64,000 nt of DNA from Flavihumibacter profundi (lineage in GTDB: Bacteria > Bacteroidota > Bacteroidia > Chitinophagales > Chitinophagaceae), in NCBI RefSeq assembly GCF_020076305.1, contig NZ_JAIQXE010000002.1:1071312-1135311 (forward strand), given 5' to 3'. This document shows positions 33,916-45,069 of the stretch, piece by piece (the stretch's first letter is position 1; each line of letters opens with the position of its first letter). A program made the translations under genes and the position numbers. The notes under the pieces are model-generated. The model worked only from the letters and a program-made list of their open reading frames with translations, searched no databases and was not told where the DNA came from.

Positions 33916-34698
33916 ATGACTATCCATCTAATTAGAATCAAATTTTTAAGTGCTCTGTTATTCATTTCCGGACTATCTATTGGTCAGAAGAATATCATTA
34001 TAAGTGACAGCCTTGCCAACAATGCTGAAAAATTGCCCGTAAAAATGGGGTCGCAGTCTTTTGGGAAAATCTGGAAGTTTAAGTTTGGGGATTATGCTGT
34101 TGTATCCAGTAAGCTGGGCTGGACTACAGGAAGCTCAAAAAGTAATTTTTGGAATACTAAAACAGACAGTAAAACAACACAAAAGTTTTCCTTTAACTTG
34201 ACCAATAAGGCCAGTGATACGGCCAAAGTAAATGCTGCAGATAATATTGAAGTACAGGCCCTGCAATCCTTTCCGCTGACAGCAAATTTCTCCATAGGAA
34301 CTAACGAATTGGTACAGGAGTCTAAAAATTTCAGTGCATTTATCAATATTAATAGTGATACCGCCGAAACATGGGTCCTGTTAATGAATGTGATCAGAAA
34401 AGCAAATGCAGAGGGTAACTATGAAGCATTTATGACAAATGGGGAAAGGAAAATCTTTATCATTCCGGCAAGCTCAAATAAACCCGGTGATGACCATCAG
34501 TCGATGCCGGCGCAGGGTTATGAATTTACGGAGAATGGCTATCCATTGTGTGCTGTTCAGTACCTTGGCAGCGGTGCTTTGGGGATGAATAAAAATATTG
34601 TCTGGATCAATGCTAAATCCGATGCGAAAATGCAACTTATTCTTGCTGCTGCCATGACAGCATTGCTGCAGTTAAAAGTTACATCGCCTTCATTTTAG
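33916..34698 (+). CDS. Exported protein of unknown function
   Basis: 260 residues from ATG 33916 (an in-frame TTG 21 bases earlier is less likely). Signal peptide ends near SGLSIGQ. The middle part (about 60-200) is beta-rich without known motifs, and the C-terminus holds Ala-rich helix (LILAAAMTALLQL). I recognise no family. The next gene starts 19 bp downstream, so the two are probably co-transcribed. Confidence 0.7.
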   Translation: MTIHLIRIKFLSALLFISGLSIGQKNIIISDSLANNAEKLPVKMGSQSFGKIWKFKFGDYAVVSSKLGWTTGSSKSNFWNTKTDSKTTQKFSFNLTNKASDTAKVNAADNIEVQALQSFPLTANFSIGTNELVQESKNFSAFININSDTAETWVLLMNVIRKANAEGNYEAFMTNGERKIFIIPASSNKPGDDHQSMPAQGYEFTENGYPLCAVQYLGSGALGMNKNIVWINAKSDAKMQLILAAAMTALLQLKVTSPSF

Positions 34699-34717
34699 GT
34701 TCATTTTAAAAAATGCC

Positions 34718-35749
34718 ATGTTAGCGTTACTGTTATTTTTCATTTCCTTGTTTGCGTCATCTGATTCATTTGTAGCAACCGGATCCCAGCCCCAGGTTGC
34801 CCTGGATTACAATGGTGTAATAAGAGTAGTTTTTGGCCGGGCGGATAGTATTTTTTGTTCCTCGTCAACGGATACGGGAGAAACTTTTTCAGACCCTGTT
34901 TTGGTTGGACATATATCAGGCATGCACCTTGGTATGACCAGGGGCCCTCAGATAGCCAGCTCTTCCAGGTATACGATTATCACTGCAATGGATAAAGCAG
35001 GTAATATCCACTTTTTTGAATTGTCGAATACTGATTCAGGCTGGACTTACAAAGGTCTGGTAAATGATGTTCCGGATACTGCTCCAGAGGGCCTCATGAG
35101 CATAACTGCCGATGCCAATGATAATTTTTATGCGGTTTGGCTGGATATCCGAATTGGCAGGCACAACAATATTTTCTTTGCCAGTCTTTCCGGGGAAAAA
35201 CCCAAATGGACAAAAAACAGGATGATTTACCAATCGCCCGACGGCCATGTTTGCGAATGCTGCAAGCCAGGTATTGCAGTTAATGGTTCCAGGTTAGCGT
35301 TGATGTACCGAAACTGGCTGAAAGGATCCAGGGACCTGTACATGAGCAGTTCTGAAAATGGGGGACAAACCTTTGACGCTTCGAAAAAACTGGGCAACGG
35401 AACCTGGAAATTAGATGGCTGCCCGATGGACGGTGGTGGAATAACAATTGATGACGCAGGCCAAATTCACACGGTTTGGCAGAGGGAAGGTGCTGTTTAT
35501 TATTGCCGGCCGGGCCAACCTGAAATAAACCTTGGAAATGGAAAGATTTGCAGTTTTAGTTCAGGCCTGAATAACGATAAAATATTCATTGCAATGCAGC
35601 ATGGCGGTGAAGTCAAAATAGCAGATTTCAATAACCGGGAATCTGTCACTATTGGAAAGGGTGTCTTCCTGAAATCAGTTACCCTGCCAGGTAATAAAAT
35701 CCTTTGTGCCTGGGAACAGGGCAATCAAATAAAAGTCAGGAAAATGTAG
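34718..35749 (+). CDS. Sialidase-like (BNR repeat) exported protein with CECC motif
   Basis: 343 residues with a short signal peptide. Aspartate-box-like BNR motifs (SSTDTGETFSDP, SSENGGQTFDAS) mark a six-bladed propeller as in exo-sialidases. The sialidase arginine triad cannot be confirmed by eye. HVCECCKPGI (about 182-191) gives three close Cys, perhaps a metal site, and further Cys occur in LDGCPMDGG and YYCRPG. Probably a periplasmic or surface binding or hydrolytic protein; function uncertain. Confidence 0.72.
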   Translation: MLALLLFFISLFASSDSFVATGSQPQVALDYNGVIRVVFGRADSIFCSSSTDTGETFSDPVLVGHISGMHLGMTRGPQIASSSRYTIITAMDKAGNIHFFELSNTDSGWTYKGLVNDVPDTAPEGLMSITADANDNFYAVWLDIRIGRHNNIFFASLSGEKPKWTKNRMIYQSPDGHVCECCKPGIAVNGSRLALMYRNWLKGSRDLYMSSSENGGQTFDASKKLGNGTWKLDGCPMDGGGITIDDAGQIHTVWQREGAVYYCRPGQPEINLGNGKICSFSSGLNNDKIFIAMQHGGEVKIADFNNRESVTIGKGVFLKSVTLPGNKILCAWEQGNQIKVRKM

Positions 35750-36073
35750 GGTTTCCCTCGTTTTGAAATCAATTTCTTTATTGTATAACAATTGAATTAT
35801 TGGGTGTATATTCAGTGTGTTTAGTTAAGTCTTTCTTTACCCTATTAAATGTATTAACCAGGAAAGATTTATTTCTAAATGGCACGTAATGATGGAAGTC
35901 CGGCAACTTGAATTTCTGTTTTTTCTCCTTTTCTAATTAGCAAAGTTTAGCCCTGTGGTAGAGCAACTTATTTCCGATAACCGTACCTGAAATAGTGAGA
36001 TGAATGGGGCAATGGAAATTGTATTCCCCTTGATTAAAGAGTTGCACTAATAATAAGTTCCTAAAAATTTGGA
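35750..36073. other. Intergenic region upstream of the kinase operon
   Basis: 324 bases that should carry the promoter of the eight-gene signalling operon. No TTTG/TAnnTTTG pair and no convincing hairpin terminator were found. A GTGGTAGAGCAAC segment near 35956 looks like a tRNA D-arm, but no acceptor or anticodon stem matches around it. Confidence 0.45.
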
Positions 36074-38116
36074 ATGGTCAGCAAACTCATTTTTTTGTTA
36101 TTACTACTGCATACAGCAGCGGGAAGCAGAGCTCAACTAAGGGTCATTGATAGTTTGCAGCATGAGTTGGTAATAGCTAAAGATGACACAATGAAAATGG
36201 TTTTGTATAATTCCATTTCAGAATCTTATGCTGAACTAAATCCGGATAGTTCATTTTATTATAGTGAGCAGGCATTGGCTTTTACCAGGAGATTAAAGTT
36301 TCGCCTTGAAGAAGTACTCTCTTTAGGGAAAATGGGCTATGCACTCATAAATCTGGGTAACTTCCCCCGGTCTTTACAAACACTTTTATCGGCGATCGCA
36401 ATTGCTGAAGATCCAAAATGTGAACAAAATGTTTTATCTGTTAAATATAACGACAATGATGAATTAATAGACCGCTCCGCATCGGCCTATTTTCAACGAC
36501 TCAGCAGATTAGGCCGGATTTACCAGAATATTGGTATTTTATATGGTAATGCAAATAATCATGAAAAGGAGTTATACTATTATTTGCAGGCAAGGCAAAT
36601 TGTTGAGCCAACTGGCAACACCCGGCTGCTCAGTATTATCAACGGTACAATGGGAAGGGTATATCTTTCTTTAAATAAACCTGACTCGGCATTAATCACC
36701 GTTCAGTTAGCGTATGACCAGGCAGTAAAGGCAGGATTTAAAAGATACTTTGGAAGTATATTATTGAATTTTGGAAGGATTCAATTGGCTCTTGGAAACA
36801 AACAATCCGCTACCGAATTTTTCAATAGGGCAATAACCGCCAGCTTAGAGCAAAGCTACCTCAGGGGTGTGGTTGCGGGAAATCTTGCTTTGGCCGAGTT
36901 ATACAGGCAGTCCGGGAATGACGACTCATGCCTTTATTATGCAAACATTGCCCTGAAGGTAGCCGGGGATTTGAATTCCCCCGGACTTTTATTAAGGTCT
37001 TATAAAACACTGGCAGCATTTTACAATTCAGCTAATCGCAATGACAGCATTGTTAAATACCAGGCACTGATCATTAAAATCAATGACAGCCTATTTAATG
37101 CAAAACAGGTACAACAGTTTCAAAATATTGATTTTGAGGCACGGCAGCGCAAGGAGGAGATCCGGGCAGCGACAAATGCTTACCGGAACCGGTTGCAGGT
37201 CTATTGGCTGATTTCAGGGATGGCCGTATTCTTCTTAGTAGCAATTTTACTTTGGCGAAGTAACAGGCACCGGCAAAAATCCAATGCCATCCTTCAGAGG
37301 CAGAAAATGGAAATTGAAAAAACGTTGGCAGAACTAAAAGCGGCTCAGGCCCAACTTATACAATCTGAGAAAATGGCATCTTTGGGTGAGCTCACAGCCG
37401 GTATTGCCCATGAAATAGATAACCCGCTAAATTTCATTAATAATTTTTCAGAAGTTAACCGGGAATTGCTGGTGGAAATGAAAGCCGAGATTGCCAATGG
37501 TAACCTTGATGGTGCAAATGCAATTGCTGATGATGTAATTGAGAATGCAGGAAAAGTAATTAACCACGGAAAAAGGGCAGATGCAATTGTGAAAGGCATG
37601 CTGCAGCACAGCCAAAACGCCAAAGGGGTAAAGGAACCAACAAATATTAATGCCCTTGCCGCAGAATATGTCCGGTTGGCATATTATGGATTAAAGGCAA
37701 AGGATGAGTCTTTTGACGCTGACTTGAAAACAAATTTTGATGACAGTATTGATAAGATTAAAATTATTCCTCAGGATATCGGAAGGGTAATACTCAACCT
37801 CATCAATAATGCTTTTTATTCCGTAACCGAAAAGAAAAACCAAATTGGCGAAGCCTATGAGCCTCTCGTTTCGATAATAACAAAAAGGGTGAATGCTGGT
37901 GTTGAAATAATTGTGAAAGATAATGGTAATGGCATTCCCCGGAAAGTGGCGGATAAAATATTTCAACCCTTCTTCACCACCAAGCCAGCCGGACAGGGAA
38001 CTGGATTAGGCTTGTCGTTAAGTTATGATATTATCAAAGCGCATGGGGGCGATATTAAAGTTGAAAGCACAGAAGGTGAAGGGGCTGAATTTATTATTCA
38101 ATTACCAATCGTTTAA
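36074..38116 (+). CDS. TPR-containing sensor histidine kinase (first of six)
   Basis: 680 residues. Signal peptide (about 1-21, ending SRAQ), periplasmic tetratricopeptide repeats (about 25-340), one membrane span (about 377-396), coiled coil, and the kinase core. The phospho-acceptor is His446 in GIAHEIDNPLNF; the N box is LNLINNAF, and the ATP lid is DNGNGIP followed by [12 protein letters not shown]. No receiver domain, so it must signal to a separate regulator; the nearest ones are the two at the operon's end. The next kinase gene starts 11 bp on. Confidence 0.92.
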   Translation: MVSKLIFLLLLLHTAAGSRAQLRVIDSLQHELVIAKDDTMKMVLYNSISESYAELNPDSSFYYSEQALAFTRRLKFRLEEVLSLGKMGYALINLGNFPRSLQTLLSAIAIAEDPKCEQNVLSVKYNDNDELIDRSASAYFQRLSRLGRIYQNIGILYGNANNHEKELYYYLQARQIVEPTGNTRLLSIINGTMGRVYLSLNKPDSALITVQLAYDQAVKAGFKRYFGSILLNFGRIQLALGNKQSATEFFNRAITASLEQSYLRGVVAGNLALAELYRQSGNDDSCLYYANIALKVAGDLNSPGLLLRSYKTLAAFYNSANRNDSIVKYQALIIKINDSLFNAKQVQQFQNIDFEARQRKEEIRAATNAYRNRLQVYWLISGMAVFFLVAILLWRSNRHRQKSNAILQRQKMEIEKTLAELKAAQAQLIQSEKMASLGELTAGIAHEIDNPLNFINNFSEVNRELLVEMKAEIANGNLDGANAIADDVIENAGKVINHGKRADAIVKGMLQHSQNAKGVKEPTNINALAAEYVRLAYYGLKAKDESFDADLKTNFDDSIDKIKIIPQDIGRVILNLINNAFYSVTEKKNQIGEAYEPLVSIITKRVNAGVEIIVKDNGNGIPRKVADKIFQPFFTTKPAGQGTGLGLSLSYDIIKAHGGDIKVESTEGEGAEFIIQLPIV

Positions 38117-38127
38117 ATTTTAATACG

Positions 38128-40086
38128 ATGAAAATATTCCGTGCATTTCTTGTTTTTACAATGTTTATTGCATCAGCAGTAAATGCACAAAAAAAAGGGA
38201 AACCCAAAGACCTTTTGGAAAATTCTAAGCCAGATACCAACCGGGTGAATTTATTGCTGGAGCTTGCCGATCAATATTACTTCAATAAACCAGACTCCTG
38301 CCTGTTCCTGTCTAAACAAGCCATTGAACTTTCAAGGAAATTGAGCTATTCCAAAGGAGAATTAATGGCCTTAAACAAGGCTGGCGAAGCTCTGCGATTT
38401 CTTGGTGATTTTCCGCAGGCATTGGAAATGCAATTTAAAGCACTTCAATTAAACAGAATTAGTGGTGATAAAATGGGTGAGGCAGTAACAATGGGTTTTA
38501 TCGGCTTTGTTTTTATAGAATTAAATGAATACAGGCAGGCGCTGAATTTTCTTTTCCAGTCAAAAAAAATATATGAAGGCATTTCTGAGCCAATAATGAA
38601 TACGTTTACTTTATCGAACATCGGGAATGCTTATGAAGGCATGAATATGTTGGATTCTGCCTTGTTTTTTCAGCAGCTGGCCCAAACAAAATCACTTGAA
38701 TTTACCCACGGAAATTTAAAGATATTAATCCTGAGCAGGCTGGGAATCGTTTTTGCAAGGTTGGGAAAATACGAACAGGCTTTAAGGTATTATCATGAAG
38801 CCCTTCAGAATGCCTACAACATAAATGATATAGTAAATCCAAGTAAAATTCAGGAACGGATTGCTGAAACATTCCTGGTGATTAATCAAAAAGATTCAAG
38901 CCTTTTTTATGCCCGCCTGGCATTTGTTAATGGGCAGCAGGTATCCCAAAAATTGCAAATACTGGAGTCAAGCAATTTGCTGGTTAAGTTATTCAGGGAT
39001 AAGAATATGCCTGATAGTATAATACATTACCAGGATATCGCTATTGCTATGAATGATAATTTATTTGGACCAGAAAAAATCAGGCAACTCCAGATCCTGA
39101 CACTTAAAGAACAACAGCGACAGCAGGAAATATTACAGGAACAGGAGCGCTTTAAAAATAGGATAGGCATGTTTGCTTTGTTGGGAATGTTGGCCTTCTT
39201 ATTGATTATTGCAATAATACTTTACCGGAATAACCGCCATAAGCAAAAGGTCAATTTGTTACTCCAGGATCAGAAAAATGAGATCCAGGAAACACTGACA
39301 ATATTGAAATCCACTCAAAAACAATTGGTGCAGAAGGAAAAAATGGCCTCCTTAGGAGAGTTAACTGCAGGAATTGCCCATGAGATTGAGAACCCGTTGA
39401 ATTTTGTCAATAATTTTTCTGAAGTAAATAAAGAATTGATTGAAGAGCTGCAAAGGGAAATTGAAAAAGGCAATTTTAACGAGGTGAAAAATATTGCTCT
39501 TGATATTAAAGGAAATGAAGATAAAATTATTCATCACGGCAAGCGGGCAGATGCCATTGTAAAAGGCATGTTGCAACACAGCAGGACCAGTACCAGCGAA
39601 AAAGAGTTGACAGCTATTAATGTCTTGGCAGATGAACATCTTCGGTTAGCTTACCATGGGCTTCGGGCGAATGACAAAAAATTCAATACAGCATTGCATA
39701 CTGAGTTTGACCATTCAATAGGCAAAATCAATATTGTTCCACAGGATATTGGCCGGGTATTGCTTAATCTATATAACAATGCTTTTTATTCAGTTTATGA
39801 AAAGAGCAGGCGGAATTTTCCAGGCTTTGAACCAATGGTGTCAGTCAGTACAAAAAAAATCGGTGATAAACTGGAAATCAGGGTTATTGATAATGGCATG
39901 GGTATACCGGGCAATGTAAAGGAAAAGATTTTCCAGCCATTTTTCACGACTAAGCCAACTGGCCAGGGAACAGGATTGGGGTTGAGTTTGAGTTATGATA
40001 TTATCAAGGCGCATGGCGGGGAATTGACTGTAGAGACAAAAGAAGGCGAGGGGGCTTGTTTTATTATCAGTTTACCGGTTAACTAA
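38128..40086 (+). CDS. TPR-containing sensor histidine kinase (second of six)
   Basis: 652 residues with the same layout as its upstream neighbour: signal peptide ending VNAQ, TPR domain (about 30-330), one membrane span (about 348-367), coiled coil, then kinase core with His418 in [12 protein letters not shown]. The TPR part is diverged from the first kinase while the core is closely alike, which suggests tandem duplication with change of sensor. Spacing to the next gene is 5 bp. Confidence 0.92.
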   Translation: MKIFRAFLVFTMFIASAVNAQKKGKPKDLLENSKPDTNRVNLLLELADQYYFNKPDSCLFLSKQAIELSRKLSYSKGELMALNKAGEALRFLGDFPQALEMQFKALQLNRISGDKMGEAVTMGFIGFVFIELNEYRQALNFLFQSKKIYEGISEPIMNTFTLSNIGNAYEGMNMLDSALFFQQLAQTKSLEFTHGNLKILILSRLGIVFARLGKYEQALRYYHEALQNAYNINDIVNPSKIQERIAETFLVINQKDSSLFYARLAFVNGQQVSQKLQILESSNLLVKLFRDKNMPDSIIHYQDIAIAMNDNLFGPEKIRQLQILTLKEQQRQQEILQEQERFKNRIGMFALLGMLAFLLIIAIILYRNNRHKQKVNLLLQDQKNEIQETLTILKSTQKQLVQKEKMASLGELTAGIAHEIENPLNFVNNFSEVNKELIEELQREIEKGNFNEVKNIALDIKGNEDKIIHHGKRADAIVKGMLQHSRTSTSEKELTAINVLADEHLRLAYHGLRANDKKFNTALHTEFDHSIGKINIVPQDIGRVLLNLYNNAFYSVYEKSRRNFPGFEPMVSVSTKKIGDKLEIRVIDNGMGIPGNVKEKIFQPFFTTKPTGQGTGLGLSLSYDIIKAHGGELTVETKEGEGACFIISLPVN

Positions 40087-40091
40087 AAAAA

Positions 40092-43070
40092 ATGAAGCTA
40101 AACGCAGATATGGAATCAGCAGTAATGGAAGTTTATTTTGCATACTGGGAAAGTTATATTAATGGTGACGTTGATAAACTTGCATCTTTTCTTGATGATG
40201 GTTATACCCAGGTGGGAAGTGCTGAAAGCGAAGTGTTTTTCAATAAAAAGGATGCTGTCAATTTCGTGGCATCTACTATTAACCAGGTTGCGGGAAATGT
40301 GAATATGCGCAACAGGATAATTAAAACCGAACCGCTTGATGGTCTTATTCTGATCAACGAGCAGGCTGATTTATATTTTAAAATGGAAGGCACCTGGGCT
40401 TTCTATGCCAAATTCAGGGCATCATCAATTTTACAAAATAAGGAAGGTGGCTGGAAGTTCATTCACCAGCATTCTTCCATGCCTGACCTTAGAACGCTGG
40501 AGGGTGAAAATATTGCCATTGAAAAGATCACAGCCGAAAACCTCGAACTAAAGGATGCGATCAAAAGACGTACTATTGAACTGGACCAAAAAAACCGGGA
40601 ACTGGAACTGGAAACGGCGCTGGAAAGAGTTCGTGCAGTTGCCATGGGTATGCGGAAAGGCAATGACCTGCTCGATATCTGTGAAGTGCTGTTCAGCGAA
40701 CTTGCTAAATTGGGTTTTAGTCGGCTCCGCAATGCAATGATTAATATTTATGATGATGCAAAGGAGTCATTCATGAATTATGACTATTCCCCTGAACAGG
40801 GTAAAACTGTCACATTATTTTCCTATAATATCCATCCCATTATTCAAAAGCAGGTGTACCAACTCCGGAGCTCGCCAGATGCTTTTTCAGAAATCATAAT
40901 TGCTGGCAAAGAATTGGCTGATTTCAGGGCGATGCGTTTAAATAACGGCGAATCCGATGATCCGCGGTTCGATAATATTGATGCAATCACCTATTATTTT
41001 TATTCAACGGGCACAGGCGCTATTGGATTATCTACCTTTAATAATATTGCTGAGGAGAATCGAATTGTACTCAAACGTTTCCGGAATGTATTTGATCTGG
41101 CCTATCGTCGATACATGGATATTTCACAGGCAGTTGCCCAGGCAAGGGAATCACAGATTGAGACGGCATTGGAAAGGGTGCGCAGCCGGTCCATGGGTAT
41201 GCAAAAGAGTGACGAACTTCGCGATGTTATCCAGGTGATTTATGAACAAATGGTCGGTTTAAATATTAACATTGATAGTGCGGGCTTTGACCTGGACTTT
41301 AGAGAAACCGATGATTGGAATCTTTGGCACGCAGACGCTTACACTCCATTTCCAAATAAAATTCATATTCCCTATTTCGATCACCCTTTTACTAATGCTA
41401 TTATCGAAGCAAAGAAAAAGGGTGTTGAATCCTTAACATTCAACCACACAATTGAAAACCGGAATAAAATATTCGATCAGGTGTTTAAATATGCTCCCGC
41501 GAAGCCAGAAGCAAAAGAAGCGCTTTACAATACTACGGGCCTTGCAGAATCTCATGTGTATTTGAAAAACGTTTGGTTGTACATCTCAAATTATGCGGGC
41601 ATTCCTTATACGGATGCTGAGAATGCAATACTCATGCGCTTTGGCAAAGTTTTCGAGCAAACCTACACCCGATTTAAAGATTTAGAACAGGCCGAAGAGC
41701 AGGCATTGGAGGCCGTTAAACATGCCTCTGTAGACCGGGTCCGTGCTGAAATTGCCTCCATGCGTTCCACCAGTGACCTGGAAAAAATAACCCCTTTAAT
41801 TTGGAATGAATTAACCACACTCGGCGTACCCTTTATCCGTTGTGGTGTATTCATAATGGACGAAGAACTGCAACAGGTGAATACTTATTTATCTAATCCG
41901 GACGGGGAGGCCATTGCCGCTTTTCATCAGCCGTACAATACAACGGGGGAAATTTCCGAACTTGTGAAAAGCTGGCGCAAAAATGAAATGTACACACAGC
42001 ATTGGGATGAAATGATGTTTATTGAGTTTGACAAAAACCTTGTGCAAGAAGGCGCTATAACTTCCGGCGAAAAATACCTGACAGAAAACCGGCCAACAGA
42101 TTTGTATTTGCATTTCCTTCCGTTTTTCCAGGGCATGTTATATGTAGGAAATATTGCAGCATTAAGTGTTGATGAATTGCAATTGGTTCAAAACCTCGCT
42201 GATGCATTTTCCACGGCCTATGCGCGGTATGAGGATTTTAAAAAACTGGAGGCCGCCAAGCAGCAGGTAGATAAAACGTTGATCGATTTGAAACAGGCAC
42301 AGTCCCAGCTGGTGCAGGCAGAGAAAATGGCATCCCTTGGTGAATTAACCGCAGGCATCGCTCATGAGATTCAAAACCCGTTAAACTTTGTGAATAATTT
42401 TTCGGAAGTGAATACCGAGTTGATAGCAGAAATGCAGAATGAGATGGATAAAGGGAATTTTGATGACGCGATATCCATTGCTAATGACATTGCTGTTAAC
42501 GAACAGAAGATCAATCATCATGGCAAACGTGCAGATGCTATTGTAAAAGGCATGCTGCAGCATAGCCGGAGTAGCAGTTCAACGAAAGAGCCCGCCAACA
42601 TTAATGCGCTGGCAGATGAATATTTAAGATTGGCTTATCATGGTTTTCGTGCAAAGGACAAATCTTTCAATTCAGGCATGAAAACAATTTTCGATGAAAG
42701 CTTAGGAAAAATAAATATCATTCCGCAGGATATCGGAAGAGTGATGTTGAATTTAATTAACAACGCTTTTTATGCAGTTGCGGAAAGGAATAAACTGGCT
42801 AATGATAATTATGAACCAACAGTTTCAGTCTCAACGAGAAATTTAAACCATAAAATGGAAGTAAGGATTGCTGACAATGGCAAAGGCATTCCTCAAAAAC
42901 TATTGGACAAAATCTTCCAGCCATTCTTTACCACTAAACCCACCGGACAGGGAACCGGCCTCGGACTTTCATTAGCTTATGATATAGTAAAAGCACATGA
43001 TGGTGAATTAAAAGTGGAAACAAAGGAAGGGGAAGGGACTGAATTTATTATTGTATTACCGATAACCTAA
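40092..43070 (+). CDS. Cytosolic histidine kinase with NTF2-like domain and repeated ALERVR/GAF-like modules
   Basis: 992 residues without signal or membrane span. Residues about 1-140 resemble the SnoaL/NTF2-like (DUF4440) fold. Next come three copies of a linker helix plus sensory domain: ALERVRAVAMGM (about 179), ALERVRSRSMGM (about 358) and the diverged DRVRAEIASM (about 550), each followed by a roughly 150-residue GAF-like domain. The kinase core at the end has His758 in GIAHEIQNPLNF. It shares its stop with the next start (TAATG). Ligands are unknown. It is the only family member here with a purely cytoplasmic input. Confidence 0.88.
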   Translation: MKLNADMESAVMEVYFAYWESYINGDVDKLASFLDDGYTQVGSAESEVFFNKKDAVNFVASTINQVAGNVNMRNRIIKTEPLDGLILINEQADLYFKMEGTWAFYAKFRASSILQNKEGGWKFIHQHSSMPDLRTLEGENIAIEKITAENLELKDAIKRRTIELDQKNRELELETALERVRAVAMGMRKGNDLLDICEVLFSELAKLGFSRLRNAMINIYDDAKESFMNYDYSPEQGKTVTLFSYNIHPIIQKQVYQLRSSPDAFSEIIIAGKELADFRAMRLNNGESDDPRFDNIDAITYYFYSTGTGAIGLSTFNNIAEENRIVLKRFRNVFDLAYRRYMDISQAVAQARESQIETALERVRSRSMGMQKSDELRDVIQVIYEQMVGLNINIDSAGFDLDFRETDDWNLWHADAYTPFPNKIHIPYFDHPFTNAIIEAKKKGVESLTFNHTIENRNKIFDQVFKYAPAKPEAKEALYNTTGLAESHVYLKNVWLYISNYAGIPYTDAENAILMRFGKVFEQTYTRFKDLEQAEEQALEAVKHASVDRVRAEIASMRSTSDLEKITPLIWNELTTLGVPFIRCGVFIMDEELQQVNTYLSNPDGEAIAAFHQPYNTTGEISELVKSWRKNEMYTQHWDEMMFIEFDKNLVQEGAITSGEKYLTENRPTDLYLHFLPFFQGMLYVGNIAALSVDELQLVQNLADAFSTAYARYEDFKKLEAAKQQVDKTLIDLKQAQSQLVQAEKMASLGELTAGIAHEIQNPLNFVNNFSEVNTELIAEMQNEMDKGNFDDAISIANDIAVNEQKINHHGKRADAIVKGMLQHSRSSSSTKEPANINALADEYLRLAYHGFRAKDKSFNSGMKTIFDESLGKINIIPQDIGRVMLNLINNAFYAVAERNKLANDNYEPTVSVSTRNLNHKMEVRIADNGKGIPQKLLDKIFQPFFTTKPTGQGTGLGLSLAYDIVKAHDGELKVETKEGEGTEFIIVLPIT

Positions 43071-45055
43071 TGTTCATGAGTAGAATACTAATCTGTTTTT
43101 ATTGTTTGATGAGTTTTCAGTTCGTTATGGGCCAGGATGATATTATCCAGGAAACAAACCGAAAAGTTGAATCGGTTTTACGACAATTTGGTACAGGCGT
43201 TGAAGAAAATAAACGATTTGATCTGATCCTTGCTTTATTTGGAACCGGCGTTGAATCATATCCTGGCCTTGTATTTGAAACAGCTCAAAAACTATACACG
43301 ATTTCACAGAAAAACAAAGACATTATCTGTGAAACAGCTGCCTGGAGTTTTTATGGCCAAAGCTACCGCTTATCAGCCAATTATATTAAAGGCCTGGAAT
43401 GCCACCATAAAGCCATTGCGCTTGCAGAAAAATCAGGCAATAAATCCCTGCTCGCACTTGCCCAAAACCAGATGGCACATATCTACAAGGACAGGGAAGA
43501 GTATGATAAGGCCCTGCGTTTATATACGGTGGCTAAGGATAATGCCAGATTGGGCGTTAACGAACAGATGTTGCTCTGGCCAATGATGAACCTCGGCGCA
43601 GTATTCCTTGGTACTAACCAATTGGATTCCTCCCTATTTTATTCCATGCAGGTATATGAAAAAGGACTGAAGAATGATATGAGCCGGAACCTGCCCTATA
43701 TTTTATCCAATATTGGTGGTGCTTACAGTAAGTTGGGAAACGCTACTGAAGCTGCCAGGTTTTTTAAACTGGCAGTGGATTCGGCCATTCAAAGCGGGTC
43801 AAACCGGTATTTGTATTTTGCATACCTGGGGCTCGCCGAGCATTACCAACGCTATAAGCAACAGGATTCCTCCATTTATTATTCTAAAAAGGCAATTGAG
43901 GCAGTTCAGCATACTGTCTTTTCCTACCTCAGTTTTAAGCCGGCGAGATTGCTTACTGACATGTATGAAAACTCGAATGCCGATAGCACCATAAAATATT
44001 TAAAGATTTACAGGGCTGCGAATGACAGCCTTTTCAATACCCGCGCTAACCAGCAATTGCAGATGATGACATTTGAAGAAGACCAGCGGCAGCAGGAATT
44101 GGCTGCTCAACGGATCAGCTACCAGAATAAGATCAGGACCTCGGCATTACTGGCTGGCTTATTGGCAATTTCTCTCATAGGTCTCATCTTGTATCGCAAT
44201 AACCGGCAAAAACAAAAAGCCAATAGTTTATTGCAACAACAAAAGGAAGAGATAGAATCCACCCTGGCTCAATTGAAATCCACACAGACCCAACTGATCC
44301 AATCTGAAAAAATGGCTTCTCTTGGTGAGCTTACTGCCGGTATCGCCCACGAGATCCAGAACCCATTGAATTTTGTCAATAACTTCTCCGAGATCAACAA
44401 AGAATTACTGGCCGAAATGAAGGAGGAAATGGATAAGGGCAACCTGGTCGATGCAAAATCCATTGCCGGTGATTTGATTCAAAACGAAGAGAAGATCAAT
44501 CACCACGGAAAGCGTGCTGATGCTATTGTAAAGGGAATGCTGCAACATAGCCGCCTTGGCAGTGGCATGAAAGAGCCTACAGATATCAATGCACTTGCCG
44601 ATGAATATTTGCGGCTGGCTTATCATGGCCTGCGAGCAAAGGATAAATCGTTTAATGCGAACATGAAAACTGATTTTGACGTGCATATCGGGAATGTGAA
44701 TGTCGTTCCGCAGGATATTGGCAGGGTTATACTGAATTTAATAACCAATGCATTTTATGCCGTAAATGAAAAAAAATCACACCACCCCGAAAACTATGAC
44801 CCAACTATTTTCGTAAGTACTAAAAAGTTGAATAATTGGTTGGAAATAAAGGTTGCAGATAATGGACCGGGTATCCCGAAAAAAGTAATGGACAAAATTT
44901 TCCAGCCTTTCTTTACCACAAAGCCAACCGGCCAAGGTACTGGCCTGGGATTAAGCCTTAGTTATGATATCATAAAAGCGCATGGCGGACACCTGAAAGT
45001 GGAAACCAAAGACGATGAAGGTGCAACATTCATTATTCAATTACCTTTAACCTAA
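43070..45055 (+). CDS. TPR-containing sensor histidine kinase (fourth of six)
   Basis: 661 residues; start at 43070 overlaps the previous stop by one base (ATG 43076 is an alternative). Signal peptide ends VMGQ, TPR domain about 30-330, membrane span about 358-377, kinase core with His427 in GIAHEIQNPLNF. The region 44495-44931 of its core is nearly identical at DNA level to the sixth kinase gene, while flanking core sequence differs at many silent sites. Next gene is 14 bp away. Confidence 0.92.
   Translation: MFMSRILICFYCLMSFQFVMGQDDIIQETNRKVESVLRQFGTGVEENKRFDLILALFGTGVESYPGLVFETAQKLYTISQKNKDIICETAAWSFYGQSYRLSANYIKGLECHHKAIALAEKSGNKSLLALAQNQMAHIYKDREEYDKALRLYTVAKDNARLGVNEQMLLWPMMNLGAVFLGTNQLDSSLFYSMQVYEKGLKNDMSRNLPYILSNIGGAYSKLGNATEAARFFKLAVDSAIQSGSNRYLYFAYLGLAEHYQRYKQQDSSIYYSKKAIEAVQHTVFSYLSFKPARLLTDMYENSNADSTIKYLKIYRAANDSLFNTRANQQLQMMTFEEDQRQQELAAQRISYQNKIRTSALLAGLLAISLIGLILYRNNRQKQKANSLLQQQKEEIESTLAQLKSTQTQLIQSEKMASLGELTAGIAHEIQNPLNFVNNFSEINKELLAEMKEEMDKGNLVDAKSIAGDLIQNEEKINHHGKRADAIVKGMLQHSRLGSGMKEPTDINALADEYLRLAYHGLRAKDKSFNANMKTDFDVHIGNVNVVPQDIGRVILNLITNAFYAVNEKKSHHPENYDPTIFVSTKKLNNWLEIKVADNGPGIPKKVMDKIFQPFFTTKPTGQGTGLGLSLSYDIIKAHGGHLKVETKDDEGATFIIQLPLT
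44495..44931 (+). repeat. Gene-conversion tract, copy 1
   Basis: 437 bases that match 49304-49740 with only two differences (G/A in the codon before CGGCTGGC and A/G in AATAATTGG versus AATGATTGG). Upstream and downstream similarity drops sharply to ordinary paralogue level. Confidence 0.93.
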
Positions 45056-45069
45056 ATGAAAAATTTATA

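Noticed and set aside
35941..36000. tRNA-like D-arm sequence GTGGTAGAGCAAC
   Set aside because: No matching acceptor, anticodon or T stems are found around it.
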